64,000 nt of DNA from Maledivibacter halophilus (GCF_900167445.1 NZ_FUZT01000004.1:186001-250000), one strand, 5' to 3'; shown: positions 25,139-34,233, numbered from the stretch's first letter. Program-made: numbers and translations. Notes: generated from the letters alone by a model not told the origin.

Positions 25139-27049
25139 CTAGGCTTTGAAGTTTCTAATCTTTTTTTCTAGATTATTTAAATATTCCTGACGTTCCATTT
25201 TAAAAAGGAGTTTTTCTTCAATCTCATCTTTTTTTACTATAAACTCCTGAAGTTTTTCAAAATCCCTTGAGTATTCTTGTATTTTATCTTCAATATTTGA
25301 AAGTTCATTTTCTAATAATTCAATTTCAGAGTCGATCCTCTCATATTCAAATTTTTCTTTATATGAAAATTTTAGTTTCTTTTTCTTAGGTGTTTCAATA
25401 TTAGGAGGATTTTTTCTTTTAGGTAATTTATCCTTGAATTCTTCTTTAATATTGTTTTTCCTTTTAGCTATAAAATCAGAATAATTACCTGTATATTCTG
25501 TTATATATCCACTACCTTCGAAAAAAAATATTCTATCACAGGTTCTATCCAAAAAATATCTATCATGGGAAACCGATATAACAGCCCCATCAAATTCATC
25601 GATATAGTCTTCTAAAATATTAAGGGTATCAATATCTAAATCATTTGTTGGTTCATCTAATATTAATACATTAGGGGCATTCATTAGTATCTTTAAAAGA
25701 TATAATCGCCTTTTTTCTCCACCGGATAATCTGGAAATATAAGTCCACTGCATATCATTTGAAAATAGAAAACGTTCCATCATCTGAGAAGCGCTTATTT
25801 TATTACCATCTGATGTATTAATATATTCAGCACTTTTTCTAATATATTCAATGGCTCGTAAATTTTCATCTATATTTTCAGATGTTTGAGCAAAGTATCC
25901 TATTTTAACTGTTTTTCCTATATCAATAATACCTTCATCTGCAATAAGCTTGCCAGCAATTAAGTTTAAAAAAGTAGATTTTCCAGTTCCATTATCCCCT
26001 ATTATTCCAATACGATGGTTTCTGAGGAATATATAACTAAAATCTTTAATCAGCTGATTCTTTCCAAAACTCTTAGATATGCCTTTCATTTGGATAATTT
26101 TTTTGCCAAGTCTTGAGTAACCAACGGAAATATCTATTTTTGAATCATCTATATTTACTTTAGAATTTTTTAATTCTTCAAATCTTTGAATTCTAGCTTT
26201 TTGTTTAGTACCTCTTGCCTTAACACCTGATTTAATCCATTTCAGTTCTTTTTTATATAAATTCTGTTTTTTTCTTTCAATGGCGGATTCAAAGTTTTTT
26301 CTTTCAATTTTCTTTTCTATAAATTGTGAATAGTTACCTGTATAGGTATAAATTTTACCATGATCAAGCTCCATAGTTTTATTTACAACTCTATCTAAAA
26401 AATATCTGTCATGGGTTACCATAAGCAAGGCACCTTTCCTGATTTTTAGATAATCTTCTAACCAATCAATAGATTTGTTATCCATGTGATTAGTAGGCTC
26501 ATCTAAAATAAGTAAGTCACATGGAGACAATAACGCACTAGCTAAAGCAACTCTTTTTCTTTGTCCGCCCGATAATGTACCCATTTTTTTATTAAAATCA
26601 GTAACCCCAAGCTTAGTCAGGACTGTTTTAACTTGACTTTCCATATCCCAAGCATTTAAATTGTTAATTTCGTTGGTCAATTTTAATAATTGTTTTTGTA
26701 GAGTCCCATCTTTTGGATTTTCTTCAATAGTTTTAAGAGTTTCTTGATATTTTTTAATTAATTTTATAGTTGGTGAATTGCTTTTAAATATTTGCTGTAG
26801 AACAGTTGACTGTGAATCAAATTTAGGATTTTGATCAAGGTATTCAATGTTTATACCATTAGGAATATTGATATCACCTAAATCAGCAGTTTCATATCCT
26901 GAGATTATTTTGAGTAGTGTAGATTTGCCAGTTCCATTTATACCAATTAAACCTACTTTATCTCCATTATTTATGGTGAATGATATATTTTTAAATAGCT
27001 TTTTTTCCCCATAGCTTTTGGATATATTATTAGCAGTTAAAATGTTCAT
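25139..27049 (-). CDS. ABC-F family ATPase (Uup/YdiF-like)
   Basis: A 636-residue protein with two ABC domains in one chain and no membrane segment. First Walker A GINGTGKST, signature LSGGQRKRVALA, Walker B DLLILDEPTNHMD; second Walker A GDNGTGKST, signature LSGGEKRRLYLL, Walker B NVLILDEPTNDLD. A charged linker (KKIERKNFESAIERKKQNLY) separates them and a C-terminal coiled coil (about 560-636) resembles the Uup DNA-binding tail. I start at MNILTANNISKSYG (27049), behind AAAGGATG; the longer start at 27082 is less supported. ABC-F proteins act on the ribosome or in DNA metabolism rather than in transport; an antibiotic-protection role is possible but not indicated by context. Confidence 0.92.
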   Translation of the reverse strand: MNILTANNISKSYGEKKLFKNISFTINNGDKVGLIGINGTGKSTLLKIISGYETADLGDINIPNGINIEYLDQNPKFDSQSTVLQQIFKSNSPTIKLIKKYQETLKTIEENPKDGTLQKQLLKLTNEINNLNAWDMESQVKTVLTKLGVTDFNKKMGTLSGGQRKRVALASALLSPCDLLILDEPTNHMDNKSIDWLEDYLKIRKGALLMVTHDRYFLDRVVNKTMELDHGKIYTYTGNYSQFIEKKIERKNFESAIERKKQNLYKKELKWIKSGVKARGTKQKARIQRFEELKNSKVNIDDSKIDISVGYSRLGKKIIQMKGISKSFGKNQLIKDFSYIFLRNHRIGIIGDNGTGKSTFLNLIAGKLIADEGIIDIGKTVKIGYFAQTSENIDENLRAIEYIRKSAEYINTSDGNKISASQMMERFLFSNDMQWTYISRLSGGEKRRLYLLKILMNAPNVLILDEPTNDLDIDTLNILEDYIDEFDGAVISVSHDRYFLDRTCDRIFFFEGSGYITEYTGNYSDFIAKRKNNIKEEFKDKLPKRKNPPNIETPKKKKLKFSYKEKFEYERIDSEIELLENELSNIEDKIQEYSRDFEKLQEFIVKKDEIEEKLLFKMERQEYLNNLEKKIRNFKA

Positions 27050-27271
27050 TGTAATCATCCTTTGTATCGATTTAAATTTCATCTCATGATGTATATTTTA
27101 TCATAAAAGTTTCTAATATAATTAAACAAACTAAAGAGTTAATCTATATATTGTGAAAAAATTTAAAGATATTAATATTTTTATTATAAATTAATTCGTT
27201 GTACTAGCTCTTATATCAGGCGTTTTAATATTTAGTTTACTATCAAAACAAGTTAATTAAAATATGCAAAT

Positions 27272-27814
27272 TTATTCTTTTACTGATTTACTATTTATTG
27301 CAGCCCAATAGCTAATACATTCTTCCTCTGAAATTTTCCTGATAACATGTTTTGTAAAGGCTTTAACGTATATACTATCTCCTTCCTTTAATACAAAGGT
27401 TTTATCATATACTTCTATCATCATACTTCCTTTAATTACTATTCCAAATTCGTCGGTTTCATGTCCCCAACAGCATTCCGTTCCTTTATGGTCTTTATAT
27501 AGTATCTGACATTTACCAACGATTTTTTGATTTATATCTGTTAAGTATTGATATCCTAATCTATAGTCATTACTATATACTAGCTTCCTGTCTCCTTTTT
27601 TTATAAAGGGCTCAAAAGGGATGCTATCGTTTATTAAATCGATTATATTAATAGGCATGACTTCGCATATTTTTAGTAAATTGTCAAATGTAGGACTAGT
27701 AAGGTTTCTTTCTACATTGCTTAAGTATCCTACTGATAAAGCGGTTCTCTTTGATAATTCTTTAAGAGTTAGATTTAGCTTTTTTCGATGATGTTTTATT
27801 CTTTCCCCTATCAT
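27272..27814 (-). CDS. XRE-cupin transcriptional regulator
   Basis: A 180-residue protein. The N-terminal XRE helix-turn-helix (IGERIKHHRKKLNLTLKELS, then SVGYLSNVERNLTSPTFDNL) is followed by a cupin effector domain (GTECCWGHETDEFGIVIKGS, FVLKEGDSIYVKAFTKHVIR). This is the PuuR/SinR-cupin layout, whose members sense amines, amino acids or related metabolites. I prefer ATG 27814 over a TTG at 27823 because GGGAG lies at the right distance for it. It is divergent from the transporter-mutase-MutL operon, and a 14-bp palindrome in the shared gap is a candidate operator, so it probably controls that operon. Confidence 0.9.
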   Translation of the reverse strand: MIGERIKHHRKKLNLTLKELSKRTALSVGYLSNVERNLTSPTFDNLLKICEVMPINIIDLINDSIPFEPFIKKGDRKLVYSNDYRLGYQYLTDINQKIVGKCQILYKDHKGTECCWGHETDEFGIVIKGSMMIEVYDKTFVLKEGDSIYVKAFTKHVIRKISEEECISYWAAINSKSVKE

Positions 27815-27872
27815 ATAAATCAACTCCCTATATTAATATTATAAATATACAAAAGAAACATATCATATTTTA

Positions 27873-27886
27873 TTTGAAATTTCAAA
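27873..27886. promoter_or_regulatory. Candidate operator for the XRE-cupin regulator
   Basis: TTTGAAATTTCAAA is a perfect 14-bp palindrome, 59 bases upstream of the regulator start and 240 bases upstream of the divergent transporter gene. Role is inferred from symmetry and position only. Confidence 0.45.
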
Positions 27887-28037
27887 CAAATTTTAAATTT
27901 CACTTTAGGAAATTGATACACATATTTAGAATTATATATTAATTTATGAAACTTAAAAGAACATGAAGATAATTTCATGATTATGAAAAAAATCGGTAAA
28001 ATAGGGGTCGAAATTAAGAATTTGTGAAAAAATTAGA

Positions 28038-28066
28038 TTGAGCTTATACAAAAACTATGTTAGATT
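28038..28066 (+). promoter_or_regulatory. Possible promoter of the transporter-mutase operon
   Basis: TTGAGC (28038-28043), 17-base spacer, TAGATT (28061-28066), 62 bases before the start codon. Both hexamers are imperfect. Confidence 0.35.
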
Positions 28067-28127
28067 TAAGCTAAGTCGACATATTTTTTTATAAGGGGTC
28101 CCGAACTAAATGAATGGAGGGAATTTT

Positions 28128-29228
28128 ATGAGTGAAAAAATAAGCTATTCTAGAATAATCACTATGGCAGGTGCAATATTAGCATTTTCTATTGGTTCTG
28201 GTTTCGCAACTGGACAAGAAGTTATTCAGTACATTACATCCTATGCATATGAAGGAATACTAGTTGGTTTAATATTTTTAGCCATATTTGGATATTCGAA
28301 CTATGCCTATGCAAAAGCAGGGAATGAAAAGAAATTTGAAAAGGGTAGTGAAGTTTATAGGTATTTTTGTGGAGAAAAGATAGGAACTATTTATGATTAT
28401 TTCTCAGTGCTTTTTTGTTATATGTCCTTTATTGTAATGGTTGGTGGAGCAGCTGCAACCCTTCAACAGCAGTACGAAATTCCTTTAGTAATAGGAGCTT
28501 TAATTCTCACTATTTTGGCTTGTATTACTGTTGTATTTGGTCTAGAAACCCTTGTTAATATACTTGGGAAAATTGGACCAGTGGTCGTTATTATTTGTTT
28601 AATTGTTGGAGCTGTAAGCTTTGCTAAAGGAATATCAAATCTTTCTATGGGGGTTAATTTAATTAAAAATAAAGAGATCCAAATTATGAAGGCATCAAAT
28701 AACTGGTTATTAGCAGGGGGATCCTATGGAGGATTTTGTATGCTGTGGTTCGGAGGTTTTATGGCAAAGCTAGGTGCTAAAAATAGTATGAAAGAATTAA
28801 GACGTTCTGTTGTATTAGCGGCTTTTTTAAATACTTTAGCCATATTGGTAGTAGGATTTGCACTGCTGGCAAACGTTTCTCAGGTGGCTAATGCACAAAT
28901 ACCAAATTTAATTCTTGTAGAAAATATTTTTCCACCCCTTGCTCCAGTATTTTCAATTATTGTTTTTATAGCAATATATACAACATCGGTACCATTGCTT
29001 TGGACAGCATCATCAAGATTTGCATTAGAAAGAAGTAAGAAATTTACTATTATAACAGTAGCTTTAGCTCTTTTAGGTTATTTCATAGCAATGAACATAC
29101 CCTTTAATCGTCTAATAAATTTTGTATATGTTATTAATGGATATGCTGGTATAATACTGCTAATCTTCATTATTAGTAAAAATATCAAACTTAAAATTGA
29201 AAGTAAAAATTCTTTAGAAGTTAATTGA
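28128..29228 (+). CDS. YkvI-family membrane transporter
   Basis: A 366-residue integral membrane protein with about ten hydrophobic helices. The first helix carries ITMAGAILAFSIGSGFATGQ, a hallmark of the YkvI group (APC-superfamily relatives), where the unwound G-S-G-F-A-T-G segment probably contacts the substrate. MSEK at 28128 is chosen because TGGAGGG precedes it. The gene is first in an operon with a B12-dependent mutase and its reactivase, and is divergent from an XRE-cupin regulator. The natural inference is that it imports the mutase substrate, perhaps an amino acid; YkvI proteins themselves have no settled substrate. Confidence 0.85.
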   Translation: MSEKISYSRIITMAGAILAFSIGSGFATGQEVIQYITSYAYEGILVGLIFLAIFGYSNYAYAKAGNEKKFEKGSEVYRYFCGEKIGTIYDYFSVLFCYMSFIVMVGGAAATLQQQYEIPLVIGALILTILACITVVFGLETLVNILGKIGPVVVIICLIVGAVSFAKGISNLSMGVNLIKNKEIQIMKASNNWLLAGGSYGGFCMLWFGGFMAKLGAKNSMKELRRSVVLAAFLNTLAILVVGFALLANVSQVANAQIPNLILVENIFPPLAPVFSIIVFIAIYTTSVPLLWTASSRFALERSKKFTIITVALALLGYFIAMNIPFNRLINFVYVINGYAGIILLIFIISKNIKLKIESKNSLEVN

Positions 29229-29264
29229 GGAAATTGCATAGCTTTAATTTGTCTGGGTTGTATA
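29223..29264. repeat. Family-1 element, copy G (left-end fragment)
   Basis: AATTGAGGAAATTGCATAGC followed by TTTAATTTGTCTGGGTTG matches the first 40 bases of copy F; no right end is found before the mutase gene. It overlaps the stop region of the transporter gene. Confidence 0.6.
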
Positions 29265-29326
29265 TGCGAATATTATCCTTAATTTAATTATTTAGAATTA
29301 AATATAATTTATTAGGAGGAAATAAA

Positions 29327-31072
29327 ATGGATATTAAAATAAATAAAAGATTTGAATATAAAGATTTACCTGACATGAAGAATATATTAAGTGATGTTGA
29401 TAAGATTGCATCAAATATAACTATTGGAAAAACCCTTTTTTTTAAAGAGCATGGTGTAAAATCAGAAGCTGAATATAAACGTTTGGCTATTAAACAGGGA
29501 AAAATTTCGAAGCATTCCCATGTTGGGTGGAATTCTTGGGAAGAAACAGCTAAAAATATTAAATATATTTATAATGAGTTGAAAAATAGAGGTAGTTATA
29601 TTACAAGATTTGGATTTATCTTAGACTGGATTATGGGAGTGCCTGAAGAACATAGACATAAGTTGCCAAAGGGTACAGGACTGATATTAGAGACACCTGA
29701 AGAATGGGAATTATTAGGACAGATTGTTCCAGTGCAGCCCCATTTAAGTGATCATATGATTGGTTCACCTAATGCACTACAAAATACTATTCAAGGACTA
29801 AAAGCAGGAGCTACATCTATAGGGAATGTTTCTCATTACTTTACATATGAATATCCTGGGGTAGAGCTGGAGCGAGAGAGAACTATTTCATCTTTGAAGG
29901 CTTTTAACCTTATGGGAAAATTTGAAGGAACTATTATACATTCAAATTTAGATGATGGTTTTGGAAATCAATTTGAGGATTTAGTAAATCTAACAGGTTG
30001 GGCTATGATGGAACGATATTTAGTAGAGGAATTATTAGGTGCAAGGATGACATTTAGCTATGGAAATCTATTTAGTGACCCTATAGGTAGGATTATATTT
30101 CATACTACTATGGAAAGTCTTAATACTAAGAAAACACCAGGGACTATGATTTTTGGGAATACAGTGGATTATGGACTTGATTATAATAGAAATTTTGGAG
30201 CCCTATCCTCTTTTTCATTAGCAGATGCTATTTTCCAAAGACATATGCCCACAGGTCATGCTGTCGCTTCAGTACCAGTGTCTGAAGCGTCGCGAATACC
30301 TACTCCTGATGAAATCGTTGATGGCCATCTTTGTGTGGATATGATGATTGAAAAATCTAAGTTCATGGAGCCCTATATGAATTGGGATAAAATAGAAAGT
30401 GAAAAAAATGTATACTGTGCTTGCGGCAAAGTGTTTTTTGAAAGAATGATGAATGGTCTTTATGATTTGGGTGTGGATATTGAACATGCTGGCGAAGTTT
30501 TTGCAGCTTTAAAGTTCATTGGGCCTAAACAATTGGAAAAGTATTTTGGCGTTGGACAAAAAGAGAAGGATAGACTAGGAAAGAGAATACCAGTAAGACC
30601 AACGGATATGATAAAAAATCTTCAGAAAAAAAAGGAAAAATCCCTAGCAAAAATTAAAAATATAGATGGAGCCCTCAATGGAAAAAAAGTAATTGTTGCA
30701 GCAACAGATATACATGATTATGGTAAGGAAATTGCAAAATCAATTCTTCAAAAAGCAGGAGCAGTTGTATTTGATTTGAGAACCTATGTTACCACAAATG
30801 AAATTGTTGAAACCCTTATGGAGACAGAAGCCAGAGCTATAGTTATAAGTACTTATAATGGAATAGCCTTAACATATGCAAAAGAACTATTAAAGAAACT
30901 TGAAGAGAGTAATTTAGAAGCTAAAATTGTAATGGGTGGATTACTTAATGAGAATCAGGATGGTGGTAGTTTAGCGATTGACGTAACAGATCAAATTAAG
31001 AAACTCAATATTAATTGTGATAATAATATGGAAACCTTAGTAGATACTGTTAGTAATATTTATTCCAATTAG
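29327..31072 (+). CDS. Predicted coenzyme-B12-dependent mutase of unknown substrate (barrel domain fused to B12-binding domain)
   Basis: A 581-residue protein, AGGAGG ribosome site. The C-terminal domain (about 455-581) is a B12-binding fold with the DxHxxG motif DIHDYG (461-466, His463 as the cobalt ligand), an S-T-Y at 508-510 where SxL is usual, and a GG at 537-538. The N-terminal about 440 residues should form the catalytic barrel; VSEASRIPTPDEIVD is reminiscent of the EAIGIPT segment I recall from glutamate mutase GlmE, but overall resemblance is weak. Unlike glutamate mutase, both parts are in one chain. The next gene encodes a MutL/GlmL-type ATPase and the previous one a transporter, which supports a B12 carbon-skeleton mutase or aminomutase. 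The substrate is not identifiable; ornithine and lysine aminomutase sequences do not obviously match. Confidence 0.8.
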   Translation: MDIKINKRFEYKDLPDMKNILSDVDKIASNITIGKTLFFKEHGVKSEAEYKRLAIKQGKISKHSHVGWNSWEETAKNIKYIYNELKNRGSYITRFGFILDWIMGVPEEHRHKLPKGTGLILETPEEWELLGQIVPVQPHLSDHMIGSPNALQNTIQGLKAGATSIGNVSHYFTYEYPGVELERERTISSLKAFNLMGKFEGTIIHSNLDDGFGNQFEDLVNLTGWAMMERYLVEELLGARMTFSYGNLFSDPIGRIIFHTTMESLNTKKTPGTMIFGNTVDYGLDYNRNFGALSSFSLADAIFQRHMPTGHAVASVPVSEASRIPTPDEIVDGHLCVDMMIEKSKFMEPYMNWDKIESEKNVYCACGKVFFERMMNGLYDLGVDIEHAGEVFAALKFIGPKQLEKYFGVGQKEKDRLGKRIPVRPTDMIKNLQKKKEKSLAKIKNIDGALNGKKVIVAATDIHDYGKEIAKSILQKAGAVVFDLRTYVTTNEIVETLMETEARAIVISTYNGIALTYAKELLKKLEESNLEAKIVMGGLLNENQDGGSLAIDVTDQIKKLNINCDNNMETLVDTVSNIYSN

Positions 31073-31091
31073 ATGTAGAGGAGAGTAGACG

Positions 31092-32480
31092 ATGAAAAAT
31101 GCAATACTACTTGACTTTGGTAGTACCCATACTAAAATGGTAATAGCTTCCTTAGATGAAGAGCGAATTCTTCACAGGACCTGTCATTCATCTACAGTGA
31201 AAACTGATGCAAGAGTTGGACTAGAGCTTTGCTTAAAAGAAGCAAAATATATTTTAGGTAATAATAATTACCATAGGGCAATAAAGCTATCTTCAAGCAG
31301 TGCAGCTGGTGGATTAAGAATGGCAGTAATTGGTATTAGCAAAAACTTAAGTGTTTCAGCAGGTAGAAATACAGCCTTTGGAGCCGGTGCGAAAATATTA
31401 CATACTTTTAATGGTAAAATTTCTGATAAGGATATTGAGAGTTTAATAAAGGATAAAGTTGAAATACTTTTGTTTTGTGGTGGATATGAGAAGGGGAATC
31501 AGTCAATTCCATTATATAATGCAAATATTTTAGCAAAAAGTAAGCTTAATATTCCAATAATTTATGCAGGCAATAGTTATGTATCTAAAGAAATAAGATA
31601 TATATTAATGACTGGCAGAAAGGAATGTTATATTGTAGATAATATAATTCCTAAGGTTGGCGTAATAAATACAAATTCTGCCGAAGAAATTGTTAGAGAG
31701 GTGTTTTTAAAGAGAATTATAAATATGAAGGGATTAGAAAAGGTTAAAAAACAATTAGATGGAATCCTGATGCCTACTCCATCGGCAGTACTTTCGGCTG
31801 GTGAGCTTTTGTCACAGGGATCAAATAATGAAAAAGGTATTGGAGATTTGATGATCGTTGATGTTGGTGGTGCTACAACAGATGTACATTCCTATGCCAA
31901 CGAAGTACCTTATAAAGGGTCGAGAATTGCTGGATGTGTAGAAAATTATTCAAAAAGAACCGTTGAAAGTGATTTGGGGTTAAGGGAATCTGCAGCCTTG
32001 CTTGTAAAGGAGGTTGGAATAGAGGAAATATCTAATTCTTTAGGAATTTCTAAAGATGGATTGAAGGATTCTATCAATTTAAGAGTGGATCAAGTTGAAT
32101 ATATTCCTACTTGTAATGAAGAGTTAGAAATTGATAATGCTATGGCAAATTATGCTGTTAGTATTTCAGCTAGGAGACATGCAGGATACCTTGAACCAGT
32201 TCATTCAGCAAATTGCAAGTTTTTACAAAGAGGAAAAAATCTTTCAGGGGTAGGATTTATTATTGGAACTGGTGGACCAATAATAAATAGTTTAAATCCA
32301 AAAAAAATTTTACAAAAGGTTTTAAAAACTCAAGATAAGGATTCCAATATATTACTTCCTGAAAAAGCTAAAACATTACTAGATAAAGAGTATATATTAT
32401 ATTCTATGGGATTGCTAAGGGAGTATAATCAAGATGTAGCCTTTAGAATACTGAGAAAAAATCTAGTAGAGTTGTCTTAA
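31092..32480 (+). CDS. MutL/GlmL-type mutase reactivation ATPase
   Basis: A 462-residue protein of the ASKHA actin-like ATPase fold. The phosphate-1 motif is LLDFGSTHTKMVIAS, the phosphate-2 motif MIVDVGGATTDVHSYA, and GVGFIIGTGGPIINSL the adenosine motif. It belongs to the GlmL/MutL family encoded beside glutamate mutase and ornithine aminomutase, thought to reactivate or chaperone the B12 enzyme by exchanging damaged cofactor. It lies 19 bases after the mutase gene (ribosome site GAGGAGAG), so the two are an obligate-looking pair. Family assignment is strong; biochemical role is inferred from relatives. A palindromic terminator follows about 120 bases later. Confidence 0.9.
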   Translation: MKNAILLDFGSTHTKMVIASLDEERILHRTCHSSTVKTDARVGLELCLKEAKYILGNNNYHRAIKLSSSSAAGGLRMAVIGISKNLSVSAGRNTAFGAGAKILHTFNGKISDKDIESLIKDKVEILLFCGGYEKGNQSIPLYNANILAKSKLNIPIIYAGNSYVSKEIRYILMTGRKECYIVDNIIPKVGVINTNSAEEIVREVFLKRIINMKGLEKVKKQLDGILMPTPSAVLSAGELLSQGSNNEKGIGDLMIVDVGGATTDVHSYANEVPYKGSRIAGCVENYSKRTVESDLGLRESAALLVKEVGIEEISNSLGISKDGLKDSINLRVDQVEYIPTCNEELEIDNAMANYAVSISARRHAGYLEPVHSANCKFLQRGKNLSGVGFIIGTGGPIINSLNPKKILQKVLKTQDKDSNILLPEKAKTLLDKEYILYSMGLLREYNQDVAFRILRKNLVELS

Positions 32481-32599
32481 ATAACAAAAGCAACGATAAT
32501 GTATAAAGCAGGAAGTAGCGGATATTTTTAATCAAAAATTTTTCAGTTATTAGAAGATTGATTAGAAAATCAGAAAAAAACACACAAAAAATAAAAATG

Positions 32600-32625
32600 A
32601 CTAGGCTCTAGAGCCTAGTTTTTTC
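32600..32625. terminator. Terminator between mutL and tRNA-Leu
   Basis: ACTAGGCTCTAGAGCCTAGT is a perfect 20-bp palindrome followed by TTTTTT on the plus strand and by ATTTTTATTTTTT on the minus strand, so it can serve both the mutL gene and the leftward tRNA gene. Confidence 0.8.
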
Positions 32626-32627
32626 AA

Positions 32628-32714
32628 TGGTGCCGAAGGAGGGACTCGAACCCTCACGAGTGTTACCTCAATGGATTTTGAGTCCATCGCGTCTGCCAAT
32701 TCCACCACTTCGGC
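32628..32714 (-). tRNA. tRNA-Leu (anticodon CAA)
   Basis: Reading leftward from 32714: acceptor GCCGAAG, D arm with GGAATTGGCAGACGC, anticodon loop CTCAAAA (anticodon CAA), long variable arm as expected for class II tRNA, T loop GTTCGAGTC, acceptor CTTCGGC, discriminator A and an encoded CCA (32630-32628). Isolated gene. Confidence 0.97.
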
Positions 32715-32728
32715 TAGTGACAAAATAT

Positions 32729-32757
32729 ATTCTATCATAAATAATTTGATAATGCAA
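32729..32757 (-). promoter_or_regulatory. Promoter of tRNA-Leu(CAA)
   Basis: On the minus strand TTGCAT (32757-32752), 17-base spacer, TAGAAT (32734-32729), 15 bases before the tRNA. Confidence 0.65.
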
Positions 32758-32798
32758 GATTTTTTAAAAGAATTTTCAATAATGCTTGTCGAAGGATG

Positions 32799-32827
32799 TT
32801 GAAGAAGATGAGATAATATGATATACT
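32799..32827 (+). promoter_or_regulatory. Possible promoter of the membrane hydrolase-like gene
   Basis: TTGAAG (32799-32804), 17-base spacer, TATACT (32822-32827), 36 bases before the start codon. Confidence 0.5.
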
Positions 32828-32862
32828 ATAAGATATGAAAATTTATATAGGGTGGTGAGTTA

Positions 32863-33819
32863 ATGGATCCAGTCACACATGGGGTTATTGGACTGGCAAT
32901 TTCTGCTTTTAGTGGGGATCCTGTTAGCCTAAGTAATCCCATCAGTATAGGATGTGCATTAGGTGCAATGTCCCCAGATATAGATGTAGTTGTAAGATTT
33001 GTAAAGAATGATTTTTATTATTTAAGACATCATAGGGGGGTTTCTCACTCCTTACCATCGTTATTGGCCCTATCAGGTATAATTACCTTGGGATTGGGGG
33101 TAATGTTTAAGAATGTTGATTTTCTTAGACTATTTTTATGGACGTTTTTAGGAGCCTTTTCCCATACTTTCTTTGACATATTAAATTCGTATGGAGCAAA
33201 ATTGTTAGCTCCCTTTACAAGAAAAAAATTCAAAATGAATTTATTAATGCTGTATGATCCTGTAATAACAATACTTTGTTTATTTCTTATTTTCAAAAGG
33301 ACTATTAGCAATATGTCCTTAACAACAGTTGGTATTACATTTGTTGTTTATATTGGTGCTAGATATGGAATGAGAAAGAGGGCTGAGAAGGTTATTGAGA
33401 AGCATTACACTGATGGATATAAGTTAATTAAAGTTAATGTTTTACCTTCTTTAATGGCTTTTCATAAATGGGATTTTATAGTAGACACAAATAGTCACAG
33501 CATAGTAGGGCAAGTAAACCTGATTAATAGCAAAGTTTTTGTACGGGAAAAGTTTAAGAAACCAAAAAGTGAAATAGTAGAATTATTTAATAAAACAAAT
33601 GCAGGTAAATACTTCAAGGATTTTTCTCCTATAATTCATATTGATTATTTTGAAGAAATGGGAAATTTGGTTTTGAAATGTATAGATTTAAGATATTATC
33701 TCAAAAATAATTTTATGCATCATGCAACTGTTGTTTTTGATGAACAAATGAATGTAAAACAATCTTTTATTCAACCCTATGATATTAATAAATATATACC
33801 CATTATTGAAGAAATATAG
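32863..33819 (+). CDS. YdjM/YfhO-like membrane-bound metal-dependent hydrolase (DUF457)
   Basis: A 318-residue protein with four or more hydrophobic segments in the first 180 residues. MDPVTHGVIGLAISAF at the start, GAMSPDIDVVVRF and the HHRGVSHSL motif are the signature His/Asp residues of the LexA-binding, inner-membrane-associated putative hydrolase family (DUF457). Residues 190-318 form a soluble tail with beta-rich character. Biochemical activity is not established for the family. Ribosome site GGGTGGTGAG. Monocistronic with a terminator. Confidence 0.88.
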   Translation: MDPVTHGVIGLAISAFSGDPVSLSNPISIGCALGAMSPDIDVVVRFVKNDFYYLRHHRGVSHSLPSLLALSGIITLGLGVMFKNVDFLRLFLWTFLGAFSHTFFDILNSYGAKLLAPFTRKKFKMNLLMLYDPVITILCLFLIFKRTISNMSLTTVGITFVVYIGARYGMRKRAEKVIEKHYTDGYKLIKVNVLPSLMAFHKWDFIVDTNSHSIVGQVNLINSKVFVREKFKKPKSEIVELFNKTNAGKYFKDFSPIIHIDYFEEMGNLVLKCIDLRYYLKNNFMHHATVVFDEQMNVKQSFIQPYDINKYIPIIEEI

Positions 33820-33826
33820 TTTTTAG

Positions 33827-33858
33827 ACACTTGTTAAAAATAACAGGTGTTTTTTTAT
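33827..33858 (+). terminator. Rho-independent terminator
   Basis: ACACTTGTTA / TAACAGGTGT stem with one G-T pair (33827-33850), followed by seven T. Confidence 0.85.
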
Positions 33859-33900
33859 TTATCAAAATCAAAAAAATAGAAAGGGTTTTTTAATATTATA

Positions 33901-33927
33901 GGGAACTTTTTAATAGATAGATTCGTC
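33901..33927 (+). promoter_or_regulatory. Candidate ECF-sigma promoter upstream of the sigma operon
   Basis: GGGAAC (33901-33906) and CGTC (33924-33927) with a 17-base spacer resemble the TGAAAC-N16/17-CGTA pattern recognised by SigW-type ECF factors. It could provide autoregulation, but leaves a leader of about 300 bases; bases 33930-34212 hold no gene that I can support. Confidence 0.4.
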
Positions 33928-34233
33928 AAATATAGAATAGGGGTAATTAATTGCACAAATATAATGTGGATTATTTATATTACTTGGTAAGAAATATAAC
34001 ATTAAAAGAAGATATTTAAAGAAGATATATAGTAAAGTTAGAAATATATAATTTAAATTGTTGTGTTAGTTTTTATATGGAGTTTTTTAATATTTCCTTT
34101 TCGCTTATGGAATAAATGTATTTTTTTATATAGCTTTTTAAGAAAAAATGGATCAATAGAAATCATTTAAATGAAATATTTGATTTACTAGCACAATAAG
34201 TTAAGCTAAGATTTGAAGAAGGGAGTGAATAAG

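Noticed and set aside
34201..34233. Earlier TTG start (34213) for the ECF sigma factor
   Set aside because: It lies upstream of the AAGGGAG ribosome site, which instead fits TTG 34234.
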